From contig CAZHEH010000002.1 of assembly GCA_964531695.1 (NCBI GenBank), positions 124,001 through 188,000 on the forward strand: DNA of 64,000 nucleotides, given 5' to 3'. This DNA comes from JAGXKT01 sp964531695 (GTDB lineage Bacteria > Planctomycetota > Phycisphaerae > SM23-33). The notes under the pieces are model-generated. The model had not been told where the DNA came from, searched no databases, and saw nothing but the letters and a program-made list of their open reading frames with translations. Shown piece by piece: positions 17,311-26,222 of this stretch (its first letter is position 1; the number at the start of each line of letters is the position of its first letter). The translations under genes and the position numbers were made by a program.

Positions 17311-17373
17311 CGCCCGGGCTTGCGGTCAAGCGGTCCGCGGGCGGAACGCTCAGCTTGGCCGAGGAGAGAGGAG

Positions 17374-18957
17374 ATGGAAATGCTCAGATTTGGCTCGCTC
17401 ATGGTAATCGTAACCGTCCTGACGACGTCGGCTGCGTTCGCACAGGATTGGTCGTCGCTGCCGTACACCCCGATCTCGACCTATGAGTCCGTCACAGCAA
17501 GCGGTGGCAGCGCCTACTCGGGCGGATTCCCCGTAAAGATGTACGGCGTCGTGATCAACAACACCGAAGACTGGCTCGACCCAACCCCGGCATACGACCC
17601 CGGCGTACATCTCTGGCAGATGGGCGGGCAGTCCGAGCTGATCATCCAGGCGGTCGAGCCCGGCGACTTTGGCGGCGTGTTCTGCTGGATGGGTCAGAAC
17701 TACGGCAACCACATCGCTAGGCAGGACCCTTCATTCAGCTACACCGACACTGAGTGGACGGCGGAGTTGGGCCGGCTGAACCTCTACGGCGGTGATACCG
17801 TAACCGATCCGATCCGCTCTGGCGACCTTGTCGAAATCCGTGCCCGCATCGGGCTGCACTACCAAGGCAAGAGGAACGTCAACGAGGCCCATAGCAACGC
17901 CCCGGCCAACGACTTTGAGATCGTCGTCTTGCAGGAGAACTACGGCCTCCCGACGCCGACGGCGCTGCCGCTGAACCTTATCAAGGACGCCAGCAACACC
18001 GCCATCTTTGATCCGACGCGAGCAACCGGCGGCGAGCACCACCAGGCCACGCTCGTGGACCTCAAGAATGTGAAGGTCTTGTCGGGGACGTGGGGCCGTA
18101 ACAGGACCGTCACGGTGCAGGACCAATCCGGACGAACGCTTGACCTGTACCTAGGCCTGAACACCGGCTTCGATTCGACGCAAGCTCCCCCGAGCTACTT
18201 CAACGCCGAAGGCATCGTCCAGCAATCATCATCGTCCGGGATGGACGGCTATAGTCTGTTGGCGCTGGACCCCAGCGGCGTCATCCGGCACGGTGACATC
18301 GACAGGGATCACAAGGTCAGTATTCAGGACTTCAACGGCGTCCTTCAGAACTACACAGGCTTTGCCGGTACGGACAGAACTTGGGCGCAAGGCAACTTCA
18401 ACGAAGCCGAGAATGGCTCGGTGGATACCTATGACTTCAACGCGACCATCGCCAACTTCACGGGCAACACGGCCTATGGCCCCAGCAGTGGCACGACCAT
18501 GCTGGCCATGTCGATGGATTCCGGCGAGATGATGCTCACAAGCGACGGCAGTGGCGGTAGCCTATCCAGCGGCGAGATGCAGCTCGTGGTGGACATCGTC
18601 ACCGGGCAGATGAAGTTCGTCGGCAACGCCGCTCAAGTAAACAACTGGGACATCTGGTCTCCCTCCGGTTCGCTGATGGCCGATGCGGACGGCAACGCTG
18701 GTCCGTGGGCAGGCTACCTCATCAACAACACGTCTGAGATTGCGGCCTACACGGGCATCGGCTCATTCGTGAACGTGGACGGTGATTTGCTGCTGGACTC
18801 GGCCTTCAATGTCGGCGGGACGATGGACTTCCAGTTCCTCTACGCCGGCACGGACGGCAACCTCATCACCGGCGACGTGGTGGCTGTGCCGGAACCGGCG
18901 ACGCTGGCGATGCTGACACTGGGCGGACTGGCTGTGATCCGCCGCCGCAGGGCATAG
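17374..18957 (+). CDS. Dockerin-containing PEP-CTERM protein
   Basis: A 527-residue exported protein. A signal peptide (MEMLRFGSLMVIVTVLTTSA to AFAQD) is followed by a beta-rich region of unknown function. Two dockerin/EF-hand-like repeats follow around residues 308-365 (GDIDRDHKVSIQDFNGVLQNY and the W..GNFNEAENGSVDTYDFNATIANF copy). The C-terminus is a PEP-CTERM sorting signal: VPEPATLAMLTLGGLAV then RRRRA. PEP-CTERM proteins are processed by an exosortase, which is not in this window. A strong AGGAGAGAGGAG ribosome-binding site precedes the ATG; ATG 17380 is an alternative. It is first in the probable operon with the pseudopilin and znuACB, which suggests a surface role linked to zinc. Confidence 0.9.
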   Translation: MEMLRFGSLMVIVTVLTTSAAFAQDWSSLPYTPISTYESVTASGGSAYSGGFPVKMYGVVINNTEDWLDPTPAYDPGVHLWQMGGQSELIIQAVEPGDFGGVFCWMGQNYGNHIARQDPSFSYTDTEWTAELGRLNLYGGDTVTDPIRSGDLVEIRARIGLHYQGKRNVNEAHSNAPANDFEIVVLQENYGLPTPTALPLNLIKDASNTAIFDPTRATGGEHHQATLVDLKNVKVLSGTWGRNRTVTVQDQSGRTLDLYLGLNTGFDSTQAPPSYFNAEGIVQQSSSSGMDGYSLLALDPSGVIRHGDIDRDHKVSIQDFNGVLQNYTGFAGTDRTWAQGNFNEAENGSVDTYDFNATIANFTGNTAYGPSSGTTMLAMSMDSGEMMLTSDGSGGSLSSGEMQLVVDIVTGQMKFVGNAAQVNNWDIWSPSGSLMADADGNAGPWAGYLINNTSEIAAYTGIGSFVNVDGDLLLDSAFNVGGTMDFQFLYAGTDGNLITGDVVAVPEPATLAMLTLGGLAVIRRRRA

Positions 18958-18985
18958 TTGAGCGTGTGAATCAGTTATTCATCGA

Positions 18986-19016
18986 CGGCGGCGCTCAATG
19001 CTCAGGAGCGCCGCCG
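18986..19016 (+). terminator. Strong hairpin between PEP-CTERM and pseudopilin genes
   Basis: A perfect 11-bp stem (CGGCGGCGCTC / GAGCGCCGCCG) with a 9-base loop lies 28 bases after the PEP-CTERM stop. No long T-run follows, so it may act as a partial terminator or RNA-stabilising stem rather than a full stop. A comparable 10-bp stem sits in the same position in the second cassette (27572-27601). Confidence 0.55.
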
Positions 19017-19038
19017 CTGGTGTTATTCGGCGACAAGA

Positions 19039-19680
19039 GTGAGAGATCGTACGCACAGAACGGGCTTCACGCTCATTGAGCTACTGGTGGTCATCGCCAT
19101 CATCGCGTTGCTGGTAAGCATCCTTCTGCCGTCTCTGGCCATGGCAAGGACTCTGGCCAGAATCACGAAGGCCCATGCGGAGCTTCGCGGCATCACGCTG
19201 GCGGTGGAGATGTACAAGCATGAGAACGACGAGCAAATTCCGCCAACACGGTTCTCGTGCAGCAGCCGGACGGCCTACGACCTGCCGGTGGAGTTGACGC
19301 CATACCTGCCCGGCGGCCGGAAGAACGACTTGGACATCGTGCAGATGCCCGACCCGTTCACGCCGACCGAGTGCTACAAGTACCGCGCGGTCGGCCCGGC
19401 CATCGTGAATGAGTCCACCATCATTCCCAATGCGGCCAGCCTGTGGATTCCAGATGGGTTCCCCGGTGGAGACGCGGAGACCGGGCAGTACTACAGCGAT
19501 CCCAAGACGAGCCCTGTCCGCTATGCCGTTTACAGCATGGGCCCGGACCCGCAAAGCGCGAAATTTGACATTCCCGGCCGATTGCCGCTCCCGAGCAAGT
19601 ACTGGCTAAAGAGCGCCTCAGACACCGGCGTTATCGTTCACTACGAAGATAACAACGGTCACATACACATAAGCCCGTAG
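19039..19680 (+). CDS. Pseudopilin-like protein with type II secretion N-terminus
   Basis: A 213-residue protein starting at GTG with a class III (prepilin) signal: RTHRTGFTLIELLVVIAIIA, cleaved before the Phe, with Glu5 present. The hydrophobic helix continues LLVSILLPSLAMARTLARIT, as in the planctomycete DUF1559/GspG-like proteins. The remaining 180 residues form an exported globular domain with no assigned function, ending at DNNGHIHISP. It lies between the PEP-CTERM gene and znuA, only 6 bases from the latter, so it is probably co-transcribed with the zinc importer. The start lacks a strong ribosome-binding site. Confidence 0.85.
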   Translation: MRDRTHRTGFTLIELLVVIAIIALLVSILLPSLAMARTLARITKAHAELRGITLAVEMYKHENDEQIPPTRFSCSSRTAYDLPVELTPYLPGGRKNDLDIVQMPDPFTPTECYKYRAVGPAIVNESTIIPNAASLWIPDGFPGGDAETGQYYSDPKTSPVRYAVYSMGPDPQSAKFDIPGRLPLPSKYWLKSASDTGVIVHYEDNNGHIHISP

Positions 19681-19686
19681 GTTGGA

Positions 19687-20514
19687 ATGGCTATGCTGCG
19701 ACTGCCTGTTTTGAAGATCTGCGTTGTGACAGTAGTTGCCTGCGTGGCCGGATGCCAAAGTCAGTCTGACGACGAGGCCCCGGCGGCCGCGTCGAATTCG
19801 CTCCTGGAGGCGGCGGCGCGGGACCTGCTCGGCGACGGCGTCCCGATTCTGCGCCTGGCCGAGCCGGGCATGTGCCCGGGGCACTTCGATCTCCGCCCCA
19901 GCCAGGTTCGGCGGCTTCGCTCGTGCCGCGTGCTGCTGCGGATGGGCTTCCAGGACTCGCTGGACATGAAGCTGCGCCGCGCGACGGATGACGGGCTGCA
20001 GATCGCGCCGGTTCGCGTCTCGGGGGGACTGTGTGTGCCGGCGACGTACCTGGACGCGTGCCGCCAGACGGCCGACGCGCTGGTGGGGGCCGGTCTGCTG
20101 GATCGCACGTCGGCTGATGCCCGCCTCGAGGAGATCGCCGCGCGCATGGACGGACTGGCGCATCGATGCCGCGAGCGGGCTGAGCCGCTGAGCGGGGTGC
20201 CCGTCCTGGCCAGTGCGCACCAGCGGGCGTTCTGCGAATGGCTGGGGCTGCGGGTCGTGGGGACGTTCCGCGGGGCGGACACGGAGGGCTCGGGCGCGCT
20301 CCAGGAAGCGCACGATCGCGGGAAGGCCGCGGGCGTGCGGCTCGTCGTCGCCAACCGCCCGGAGGGACGACGGGCCGCCGATTTCCTGGCGGGCAAGCTT
20401 GGGGCGGACGTCGTTGTCCTGGGGAACTTCCCCGCGCTGGACGCCGGCCAGGAGCGCTTCGATGACCTGGTCGAGCAGAACTTCGCTCGCCTGATCGGGG
20501 CGGCCGGGCAGTGA
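19687..20514 (+). CDS. ZnuA-like metal ABC transporter substrate-binding lipoprotein
   Basis: A 275-residue periplasmic/lipid-anchored binding protein of the zinc/manganese (cluster A-I) class. A signal with lipobox VACVAGC (Cys near residue 23) is seen. The domain then shows PGHFDLRPSQVRRL (the first metal His), LASAHQRAFCEWLGLRVVGTF (the second His) and LVVANRPEGRRAADFLAGKLG near the C-terminus. The His-rich loop common in ZnuA is absent. Zinc is inferred from the ABC class and the nearby Zur; manganese or another metal cannot be excluded. Its stop overlaps the ATPase start as GTGA. Confidence 0.85.
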   Translation: MAMLRLPVLKICVVTVVACVAGCQSQSDDEAPAAASNSLLEAAARDLLGDGVPILRLAEPGMCPGHFDLRPSQVRRLRSCRVLLRMGFQDSLDMKLRRATDDGLQIAPVRVSGGLCVPATYLDACRQTADALVGAGLLDRTSADARLEEIAARMDGLAHRCRERAEPLSGVPVLASAHQRAFCEWLGLRVVGTFRGADTEGSGALQEAHDRGKAAGVRLVVANRPEGRRAADFLAGKLGADVVVLGNFPALDAGQERFDDLVEQNFARLIGAAGQ

Positions 20515-21314
20515 GCGTCCCGGCCGTGGTATGCCGCGGGCTGAGCGTCCGTGCCGCCCGGCGAGAGATCCTCCACCTGGGCGCGCTGTCCGTCGAGCGG
20601 GGCGAGCTCGTCGGCCTGCTGGGCCCGAACGGCGCCGGCAAGAGCACTCTGCTGCGCTGCCTGCTCGGCCTGCAGTCTCGAGCGCGGGGGCGCATGGAGG
20701 TGCTCGGACAGTCAATCTTCGGACTCCGGCCGGGGGCGCTGGCCGGCCTTCGCCGCCGTATCGGATACGTGCCGCAGCTCTTACCTTCCACCAGCGAGAT
20801 GCCGTTGACCGTGCGCGAGGTCGTCGCCATCGGACGGACGTCCCTGGCGGGGTTGCTGCGTCCGTTTCGGCGCGAGGACTGGCGGATCGTGGACGAATGG
20901 GTGGAACGGCTGGGGCTGGCCTCGCTGGCCGGGCGCGGCTTCGGCGAGATCTCCGGCGGCGAGCAGCGCAAGACGCTCATCGCCCGCGCGATGGTGCAAC
21001 GGCCGGAACTTCTGCTGCTGGATGAGCCCACCGCAAACCTTGACCTCGGCTGGAGGGAGCGGATCGTCGGGCTGATTGACGAGCTGTACGCGAGCGAAGG
21101 GCTCACCGTTGTCCTGGTGTGTCACGAACTGGAGGTACTGCCGTCGGGTTGCCGGCGAGTCGTCGTGCTCGACGACGGACGCGCGGTCGGCGACGGGGCC
21201 CCGGAGGAGATCCTGACGGCCGAGCTGATCTCCGAGCTCTACGGTTCGGGCCTGTGCGTCGTGCGCGCGGGCGGCAGATGGGCGGTCACGCCGAAGGGGG
21301 CGCCGGATGATTGA
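20511..21314 (+). CDS. ZnuC-like metal ABC transporter ATP-binding protein
   Basis: A 267-residue ATPase that powers the metal importer on the cytoplasmic side. Walker A GPNGAGKST, Q-loop YVPQ, signature ISGGEQRK, Walker B LLLLDEPTANLD and switch His in VCHELE are all intact. The GTG start overlaps the znuA-like stop by 4 bases, and the stop overlaps the permease start by 8, so the three genes are translationally coupled. Confidence 0.93.
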   Translation: MSVPAVVCRGLSVRAARREILHLGALSVERGELVGLLGPNGAGKSTLLRCLLGLQSRARGRMEVLGQSIFGLRPGALAGLRRRIGYVPQLLPSTSEMPLTVREVVAIGRTSLAGLLRPFRREDWRIVDEWVERLGLASLAGRGFGEISGGEQRKTLIARAMVQRPELLLLDEPTANLDLGWRERIVGLIDELYASEGLTVVLVCHELEVLPSGCRRVVVLDDGRAVGDGAPEEILTAELISELYGSGLCVVRAGGRWAVTPKGAPDD

Positions 21315-22161
21315 CCTGGCACTCTGGGGTTCCGTGATCGTCGGGGGGCTGGTGGCCGGCGGATCGAGCGGCTTGCTGAGCGTCTATATCGTTGGCATGC
21401 GGATTCCGTTCCTCGGCGTCTGCGTGGCCCACGCCGCCTTGGCGGGCGCCGTGTACGGCTCGCTGGCGGGGCTCACGGGCGCGACGCTGCTCCTGCCGGC
21501 CCTGGGCGGTTCGGTGCTTGTGGCGCTGGCGCTGGGCTATGCCGACCCGCGCAGTGTGCGGATGGACTCGAACGTGGTGATGGGCCTGCTGTTCTCTCTC
21601 ACGATGGGCCTGGCGTTCGTCGGCTTCGGGCTGTTCGCCAAGCTGGGGGTCAGCGACAACGACGTGCGGTCCTTGCTGTGGGGCAGCTTGCTGTACTGCC
21701 GCTGGTCCGACGTGTGGCTCATGCTCGCCGCGGCCGGGGCGCTGGCGATGTTCGTGCTCGGGTTCGCCAAGGAGATGCGGGCGATCCTGTTCAGCCGGGC
21801 CGACGCCCAGGCGGCGGGCATCCGCGCTACGGGGGTGTGGACGGGCTTCCTGATCCTCACGGCGGCCGTGATGACCGTGAACTTCCAGACCGTCGGCGGG
21901 CTGATGATCTACTCACTCATCACGAATCCCGCGGCCGCTGCCTTCCTGCTCGTGCGCGGGCATAATCGGGCCATGCTGCTGGCCGTGGCATTCGGCGCCG
22001 CCAGCGGCTTGGGCGGCTTCCTCCTCTCAGCCGCCACGGACCTGCCCAGCGGCGCGGTGATCGTGCTCGTCTCGTCCGGCTTCGTAATCGCGGCGGGGCT
22101 GCTGCGGCAGGTGACGCAACGGCTGGTACCGGCACAGTCCAGGCAGAGGTCCCGCGCCTGA
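21307..22161 (+). CDS. ZnuB-like metal ABC transporter permease
   Basis: A 284-residue integral membrane subunit of the ABC-3 family (ZnuB/MntB/TroC). Hydrophobic segments fill most of the length. Family signs are GMRIPFLGVCVAHAALAGA after the first helix and TVNFQTVGGLMIYSLITNPAAAAF near the ATPase-coupling region. It completes the importer with the binding protein and ATPase upstream. The metal is inferred as zinc from context. Confidence 0.92.
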   Translation: MIDLALWGSVIVGGLVAGGSSGLLSVYIVGMRIPFLGVCVAHAALAGAVYGSLAGLTGATLLLPALGGSVLVALALGYADPRSVRMDSNVVMGLLFSLTMGLAFVGFGLFAKLGVSDNDVRSLLWGSLLYCRWSDVWLMLAAAGALAMFVLGFAKEMRAILFSRADAQAAGIRATGVWTGFLILTAAVMTVNFQTVGGLMIYSLITNPAAAAFLLVRGHNRAMLLAVAFGAASGLGGFLLSAATDLPSGAVIVLVSSGFVIAAGLLRQVTQRLVPAQSRQRSRA

Positions 22162-22267
22162 TCGACAGGGGTGGCGGTTGTCTGCGACCGCGTCGGCTGC
22201 TATGGTGCCGGTTCCGGCCGCGGGGCTCCGCGGGACGAAAGAAAGCGCTATGCCAAGGGAGTGACGC

Positions 22268-23137
22268 ATGAAGACGCGGACGGGCGGTCTTCCGATCGGA
22301 TTCCGGCGCAGCGGCGCCGAGTGGCAGAAGGACATCGACGCGCTGATCGCGTGGTCGAAGGATCAGGGCTTCGAGGTGATCGACGTCGGCCGAGACGGCG
22401 ACGCGTCGGCGAAGGCCGTCACCGACGCCGGGCTGCGGGTCGGCTCGGCGGACCTGGCCGAGTGGAAGGGCATGATCTCGCCGGACAAGGCCAGGCGCGA
22501 CGAGGCCGTGGCGAGGAACGCCGAGTACGTCAAGGCCTGCGCGGCCGCGGGCGTTGGCAACTTCTTCATCGTCATGCTGCCGGAGGATCCGTCGCGCGAG
22601 CGGAAGGAGAACTTCGGCTTCATGGTCGAGGGCTTCGGGGCTCTCGTGCCGGCGCTGGAGGCGGCCGGAGCGCGCGTGGTCATCGAGGGCTGGCCCGGCC
22701 CGGGGGCGCTGTGCTGCAACCCGTCCGAGTGCCGCAAGCTCTTCGCGGAGCTGCCGAGCGACTCGATGGGCATCAACTACGATCCGTCCCACCTGGTGCG
22801 GCTGGGCATCGACCCGCTGAGGTTCCTGCGGGAGTTCGCCGGACGGGTCGGGCACGTTCACGCCAAGGACACCGAGCGGCTCGACGAGCGCCGCTACGAG
22901 CTGGGCGCCGAGCAGCCGGCAACGTTCGCGGAGGGGATCGCCTACGGCGGCAACCACTGGCGGTACTGCATCCCCGGCCACGGCTGCATCCGCTGGCGGG
23001 CCGCGTTTGAGATCCTTGTCGAGGCCGGCTACGACGGCTGCGTGTCGGTCGAGCTGGAGGACGCCGGCTTCAACGGCACCGAGGACGGCGAGCGGCAGGG
23101 GCTGATTCTTGGCGGGCGGTACCTGGAGGGCTGCTGA
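22268..23137 (+). CDS. Sugar phosphate isomerase/epimerase-like TIM-barrel protein
   Basis: A 289-residue member of the xylose isomerase-like/AP endonuclease 2 superfamily. Putative metal ligands are the Glu in RVVIEGWPG, Asp/His in INYDPSHLVRLG, His in GHVHAKD and the last Glu in VSVELED, in the normal order. The substrate is unknown; such proteins isomerise or epimerise sugars in catabolic clusters. ATG 22268 has an AAGGGAG ribosome-binding site. It sits just downstream of the zinc importer with a 106-base gap and probably has its own promoter. Confidence 0.87.
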   Translation: MKTRTGGLPIGFRRSGAEWQKDIDALIAWSKDQGFEVIDVGRDGDASAKAVTDAGLRVGSADLAEWKGMISPDKARRDEAVARNAEYVKACAAAGVGNFFIVMLPEDPSRERKENFGFMVEGFGALVPALEAAGARVVIEGWPGPGALCCNPSECRKLFAELPSDSMGINYDPSHLVRLGIDPLRFLREFAGRVGHVHAKDTERLDERRYELGAEQPATFAEGIAYGGNHWRYCIPGHGCIRWRAAFEILVEAGYDGCVSVELEDAGFNGTEDGERQGLILGGRYLEGC

Positions 23138-23153
23138 GCCCGGACATCAGGCA

Positions 23154-23172
23154 GCCGGAGCCGGCCTCCGGC
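23154..23172 (+). terminator. 7-bp hairpin after the TIM-barrel gene
   Basis: GCCGGAG and CTCCGGC enclose 5 bases, 17 bases past the stop. No T-run follows; its role as a terminator is likely but unproven. Confidence 0.4.
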
Positions 23173-23212
23173 GACGCGGCCGCGCCGGGCAAGCCGAACC
23201 GCGGAGACGCAT

Positions 23213-23228
23213 TGTTCCACGTGGAACA
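23213..23228. other. parS: parS centromere-like site
   Basis: TGTTCCACGTGGAACA is a perfect 16-bp palindrome identical to the GC-rich form of the widely conserved bacterial parS site bound by ParB. It lies in a gene-free gap, as many parS sites do. ParB loads here and spreads to guide origin segregation. Position suggests the window is in the origin-proximal part of the chromosome, which is an inference; parA/parB are not in the window. The rest of 23138-23390 has no gene but holds further palindromes (TTCTGCGCAGAA at 23246, TACAAG/CTTGTA at 23286-23299). Confidence 0.85.
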
Positions 23229-23390
23229 CCCGTTGCGCTCCGCGATTCTGCGCAGAACCCCGTTGTTCGCCCCGCCCCGCGCATGTACAAGTGCTTGTAG
23301 GTGAGGGTTTTGTGCTTCCAGCGGCGCGTGCTCCCTTTTGACGAGGCCGGCGGAAGCGCTTGCGCGCAGAATCGCGTCGCGGCGGTTGAG

Positions 23391-25067
23391 TCACGGGTCC
23401 GGCCCTCCGTCCGGCGACGGGAAGACGTACACGTCGATGAAGCCCGGGTCGCGCTTCGGGTAGTCCAGCCGGAACCTGCGCTGCTCGGGCGTGCCCAGAC
23501 GGCGCTCCAGCTCGGACACGTACGCACGCAACCGGCCCTCGTCGAAATCGCCGCGCCACCGTCGGTGGACCAGCAACCAGGTCCGCCCATCGTCGGGATC
23601 GACCTCAATCGGCTTCGGCGCCCATTGCAGGTCCGGCGGGGCATGGTGGTTCACGTAGAAGCGGAAACGCGCCCCGTCGCCCCCGTCGTCGATCAGGTTC
23701 GGCGCGTGCGCAACCTCGCCGACGGCGTTGTAGACCACCCATCGGTCGCGCCCCGCGTCCGTGTCGGCGGCCACGTCGCGGAGGGCCGCCCGGCACTGCA
23801 AGTCGGAGCCGACCTTGTACGGCCGGAAGATGTCGCGAACCGTGCCGGCCAGGCACAGAAACGCCAGCAGATACGCCGTGACCCGCGGGATGTGAACCGC
23901 CCAGCGCCGCGACCGTGCCAACCGGACGGCGATCGTGAGCACCCCGTGCCCGGACAGCAGGCAGATGGCCGGCGCCATGTACAGCATCGTCCGGGCCGAG
24001 CCGCCGTAGGGATACGCCCGCAGCGCCGCCGCGACGAACGCGGGCACGGCCGGGGCCAGCAGGAGCCCCAGAAGCCGGCGCCGCCCGCGCCACATGCCGG
24101 CGGCCCCGACCAGGACCAGCAGGAACGTCAGCGACGACCCGCCGCCGCGGTCGCCGACCGGGAACGCCATCATGCGCCCCGTGTGGATCCGCAGGAACCA
24201 CCACGGCAGCCGCCACGGCCGCGATATCGGCGGCCAGGTGAAGTCCCACATCACCCAGCCGGACACCTCCCGCGCCACGGCCTGCTTCGGCAGGATCGCC
24301 AGCCAGGCCATCACGCCGAAGCTCGCCGTCAGCGCGGCCGCACAGGCGGCACAGGCGAGCAGGGCCCGCCGATTCCGCCGGCGTGCGGCGTCCCACAGCA
24401 GTACGAGCCCCATGCCGGCGGCGACGAAGACGCAGGGGAAGGAAAGCCATACGCCTACGACGGCCGTCGTAGTCAGGGCGGCCCATCGCCCGGCCCGGCC
24501 GGGCCGCTCCAACACGCGCCAGGTCAGCAGCATCAGCGCGACCGACAGCAGCAGGTCGACCGTGTACGGCTTCACCTCGCAGCCGTGCCGGACCGCGTAG
24601 AACGACGCCGCCATCGCACCCGTGGCCAGCATGGCGGCCCGACCCGAGAGCACCCGCCGTGCGAAACGCGCGAACAGGACCAGCCCGGCCGCCCCGGCCA
24701 GCAGCGGCACGATTCGCAGCACCCACTCGTCGTACCCGAACGCCCGCGCCAGCGCCAGCTCGGCCCACAGGAACGCCGGCGGGGCGAATTGCTCGTACTC
24801 GAGTTCGCCCATCAGCCCCAGGTAGCCCCGCATCAGCAGGTTCTGGAGCAGGAACGCCTCGTCGTTGAAGTAGGGAAAGGACAGGGCGTACCGCACGCCG
24901 CGCCACAGCAGGCCCAGCGCCACAAGCACTGCCGTCCAATGGATGACGGCGCCGCGTCCGCGGCAGAGGACGAAGCGGCGGAGCCGGGCGGAATGGTCGG
25001 TCGAGGGGTGGGGCAACGCGGGCACCTTCACTGTCGTGTCGGCCGGGCCGTCTCGGCGTGGCCGCAT
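23391..25067 (-). CDS. GT-C fold membrane glycosyltransferase (ArnT/PMT-like)
   Basis: A 558-residue polytopic protein related to the GT39/GT83 glycosyltransferases. After the first membrane segment SFPYFNDEAFLL places acidic residues in the GT-C catalytic loop position, followed by about ten hydrophobic helices and a soluble tail of about 130 residues. ATG 25067 is used; a TTG at 25109 would add 14 residues. No strong ribosome-binding site is visible. Substrate unknown. It is similar in architecture to the protein at 1043-2692 but the sequences are clearly different. Confidence 0.8.
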   Translation of the reverse strand: MRPRRDGPADTTVKVPALPHPSTDHSARLRRFVLCRGRGAVIHWTAVLVALGLLWRGVRYALSFPYFNDEAFLLQNLLMRGYLGLMGELEYEQFAPPAFLWAELALARAFGYDEWVLRIVPLLAGAAGLVLFARFARRVLSGRAAMLATGAMAASFYAVRHGCEVKPYTVDLLLSVALMLLTWRVLERPGRAGRWAALTTTAVVGVWLSFPCVFVAAGMGLVLLWDAARRRNRRALLACAACAAALTASFGVMAWLAILPKQAVAREVSGWVMWDFTWPPISRPWRLPWWFLRIHTGRMMAFPVGDRGGGSSLTFLLVLVGAAGMWRGRRRLLGLLLAPAVPAFVAAALRAYPYGGSARTMLYMAPAICLLSGHGVLTIAVRLARSRRWAVHIPRVTAYLLAFLCLAGTVRDIFRPYKVGSDLQCRAALRDVAADTDAGRDRWVVYNAVGEVAHAPNLIDDGGDGARFRFYVNHHAPPDLQWAPKPIEVDPDDGRTWLLVHRRWRGDFDEGRLRAYVSELERRLGTPEQRRFRLDYPKRDPGFIDVYVFPSPDGGPDP

Positions 25068-25162
25068 GGTACGGGCACGGGGGTGCGGGCGGCAAACGAA
25101 GCGATGCAATGATCCGCCGCTCGGCGGCGATGCGGATGCGTCCCCCTCGGACGGTAGTCGAC

Positions 25163-25729
25163 TCAGCCCATGCCCAGGCGATCATCGCACCGGCGCAGGA
25201 TACGGGTGCCCGCCTCCGGCATGAGGAAGCGGTATCCGGACGGTTCGTGAACGCGCCACGCGTACCGCGTGCCGCAGTCGGTGCAGTGGATGTCGTCGTT
25301 CTCCGGGTCGCATTCGAGAACGAGTTCGTTACAGACCTTGCACCAGGTGCGGCACGAGAAGACGAGGTTCACCTTGCCGTCGCGCGAGGCGACGTAATCG
25401 ACGTCGCGGCTGGCCTTCTCGCCCGAGAAGTCGTCGAAGACCGTCTTGCAGTTGTCACAGACGAAGATGGCGCCGGTCTCCGGGTCACGGTTTTCATAGG
25501 AGAGGAAGTACTCGCGGATGGCCGACTGCTGTTCCGGCGTGAGCTTTCGCCAGACCTTGACGCCCTTGGCCTGGCAGAACTGGCACATGCTGCCCGTGCG
25601 GAGCAGCAGCCGCACCAGCAAGGCCGTGATGATGATCACGATCACGCCAACGATGATCGGCGCGATCATGTCCTTCGGTTCGAACGGCCCCTCTCGCACG
25701 GCCAGAACATATGCCCCGATGGCGTTCAC
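25163..25729 (-). CDS. Membrane-anchored multi-Cys (zinc-ribbon) protein
   Basis: A 188-residue protein of unknown function. One transmembrane helix (about residues 21-44, MIAPIIVGVIVIIITALLV) is followed by a soluble region with five Cys pairs or near-pairs: MCQFC, FVCDNC, CRTWCKVC and HCTDCG, suggesting two zinc ribbons. The GTG start is tentative; an ATG lies 20 codons in. It may be the last gene of its own small unit, since the gene at 25866 is upstream on the same strand. Confidence 0.7.
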   Translation of the reverse strand: MNAIGAYVLAVREGPFEPKDMIAPIIVGVIVIIITALLVRLLLRTGSMCQFCQAKGVKVWRKLTPEQQSAIREYFLSYENRDPETGAIFVCDNCKTVFDDFSGEKASRDVDYVASRDGKVNLVFSCRTWCKVCNELVLECDPENDDIHCTDCGTRYAWRVHEPSGYRFLMPEAGTRILRRCDDRLGMG

Positions 25730-25865
25730 GGGTCGGAATTCTACGGTCAGGACAGGCGCTGGACAATACGGCAGGTGGCATGTGTCTCAACGCGCGGCGC
25801 CGGGCAGCGCCCGCGCGTGGGCGAAGGCGTGCTTCCGCCAGTCGCGGGCGCAACGGGGAGGTCGG

Positions 25866-26096
25866 CTAGCGCCGCTCCCTCGGGGGAGTTGCCGGGGCGC
25901 CTGCCGAACGCTTCTTCTTCGCCCATGGGACAAGGGCCAGAAGGCCGGCAACGACGCCGGCCAGCACCCCCCCGCCGGCAACGGCGCCGGGACAGCCCGG
26001 CTGGCCGCAGCAGGGGCAGTTGCCTGTACCGATCAGCCCGAACAGTCCGGCCCACCACAGGCCGAATCGAACCAGGATTCGCCATAGCTTACCCAC
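25866..26096 (-). CDS. Small membrane protein with CPCCGQPGCP motif
   Basis: A 76-residue hypothetical protein: a short amphipathic N-terminus (GKLWRILVRFGLWWAG), a Cys cluster GNCPCCGQPGCPGA, a Gly/Ala-rich membrane helix and a Lys/Arg-rich tail. Similar small Cys-cluster membrane proteins occur in planctomycetes, function unknown. GTG 26096 has a GAGG ribosome-binding site; a TTG at 26117 is the alternative. It lies downstream of a terminator-like hairpin, so it is likely outside the zinc cluster. Confidence 0.55.
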   Translation of the reverse strand: MGKLWRILVRFGLWWAGLFGLIGTGNCPCCGQPGCPGAVAGGGVLAGVVAGLLALVPWAKKKRSAGAPATPPRERR

Positions 26097-26123
26097 TTCG
26101 CCTCGTCCCTTAACCAATGCTCA

Positions 26124-26158
26124 GCCGGCCGGGAGTGACGTTCGCACTCCCGACCGGC
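26124..26158 (-). terminator. Terminator-like hairpin ending the zinc PEP-CTERM cluster
   Basis: CGGGAGTG / CACTCCCG (26130-26137, 26145-26152) with a 7-base loop is extended by GCCGG / CCGGC after one mismatch. It is 65 bases past the stop of the 26223 gene on the minus strand. No clear U-run follows. Confidence 0.55.
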
Positions 26159-26222
26159 AAAGCGATCTTCGCGAGCGATCCAATCAGCAGGATTGCACGG
26201 TTCTCTTGCGGCGGAGAAGTGT

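Noticed and set aside
17320..17373. An upstream start for the dockerin/PEP-CTERM protein
   Set aside because: The extra residues are Arg-rich and would spoil the signal peptide; the strong ribosome-binding site supports 17374 or 17380.
16175..22161. NikR controlling the ABC metal importer
   Set aside because: No GTATGA-N16-TCATAC type palindrome is seen upstream of the importer operon, and the gene content points to zinc and a Fur-family regulator.
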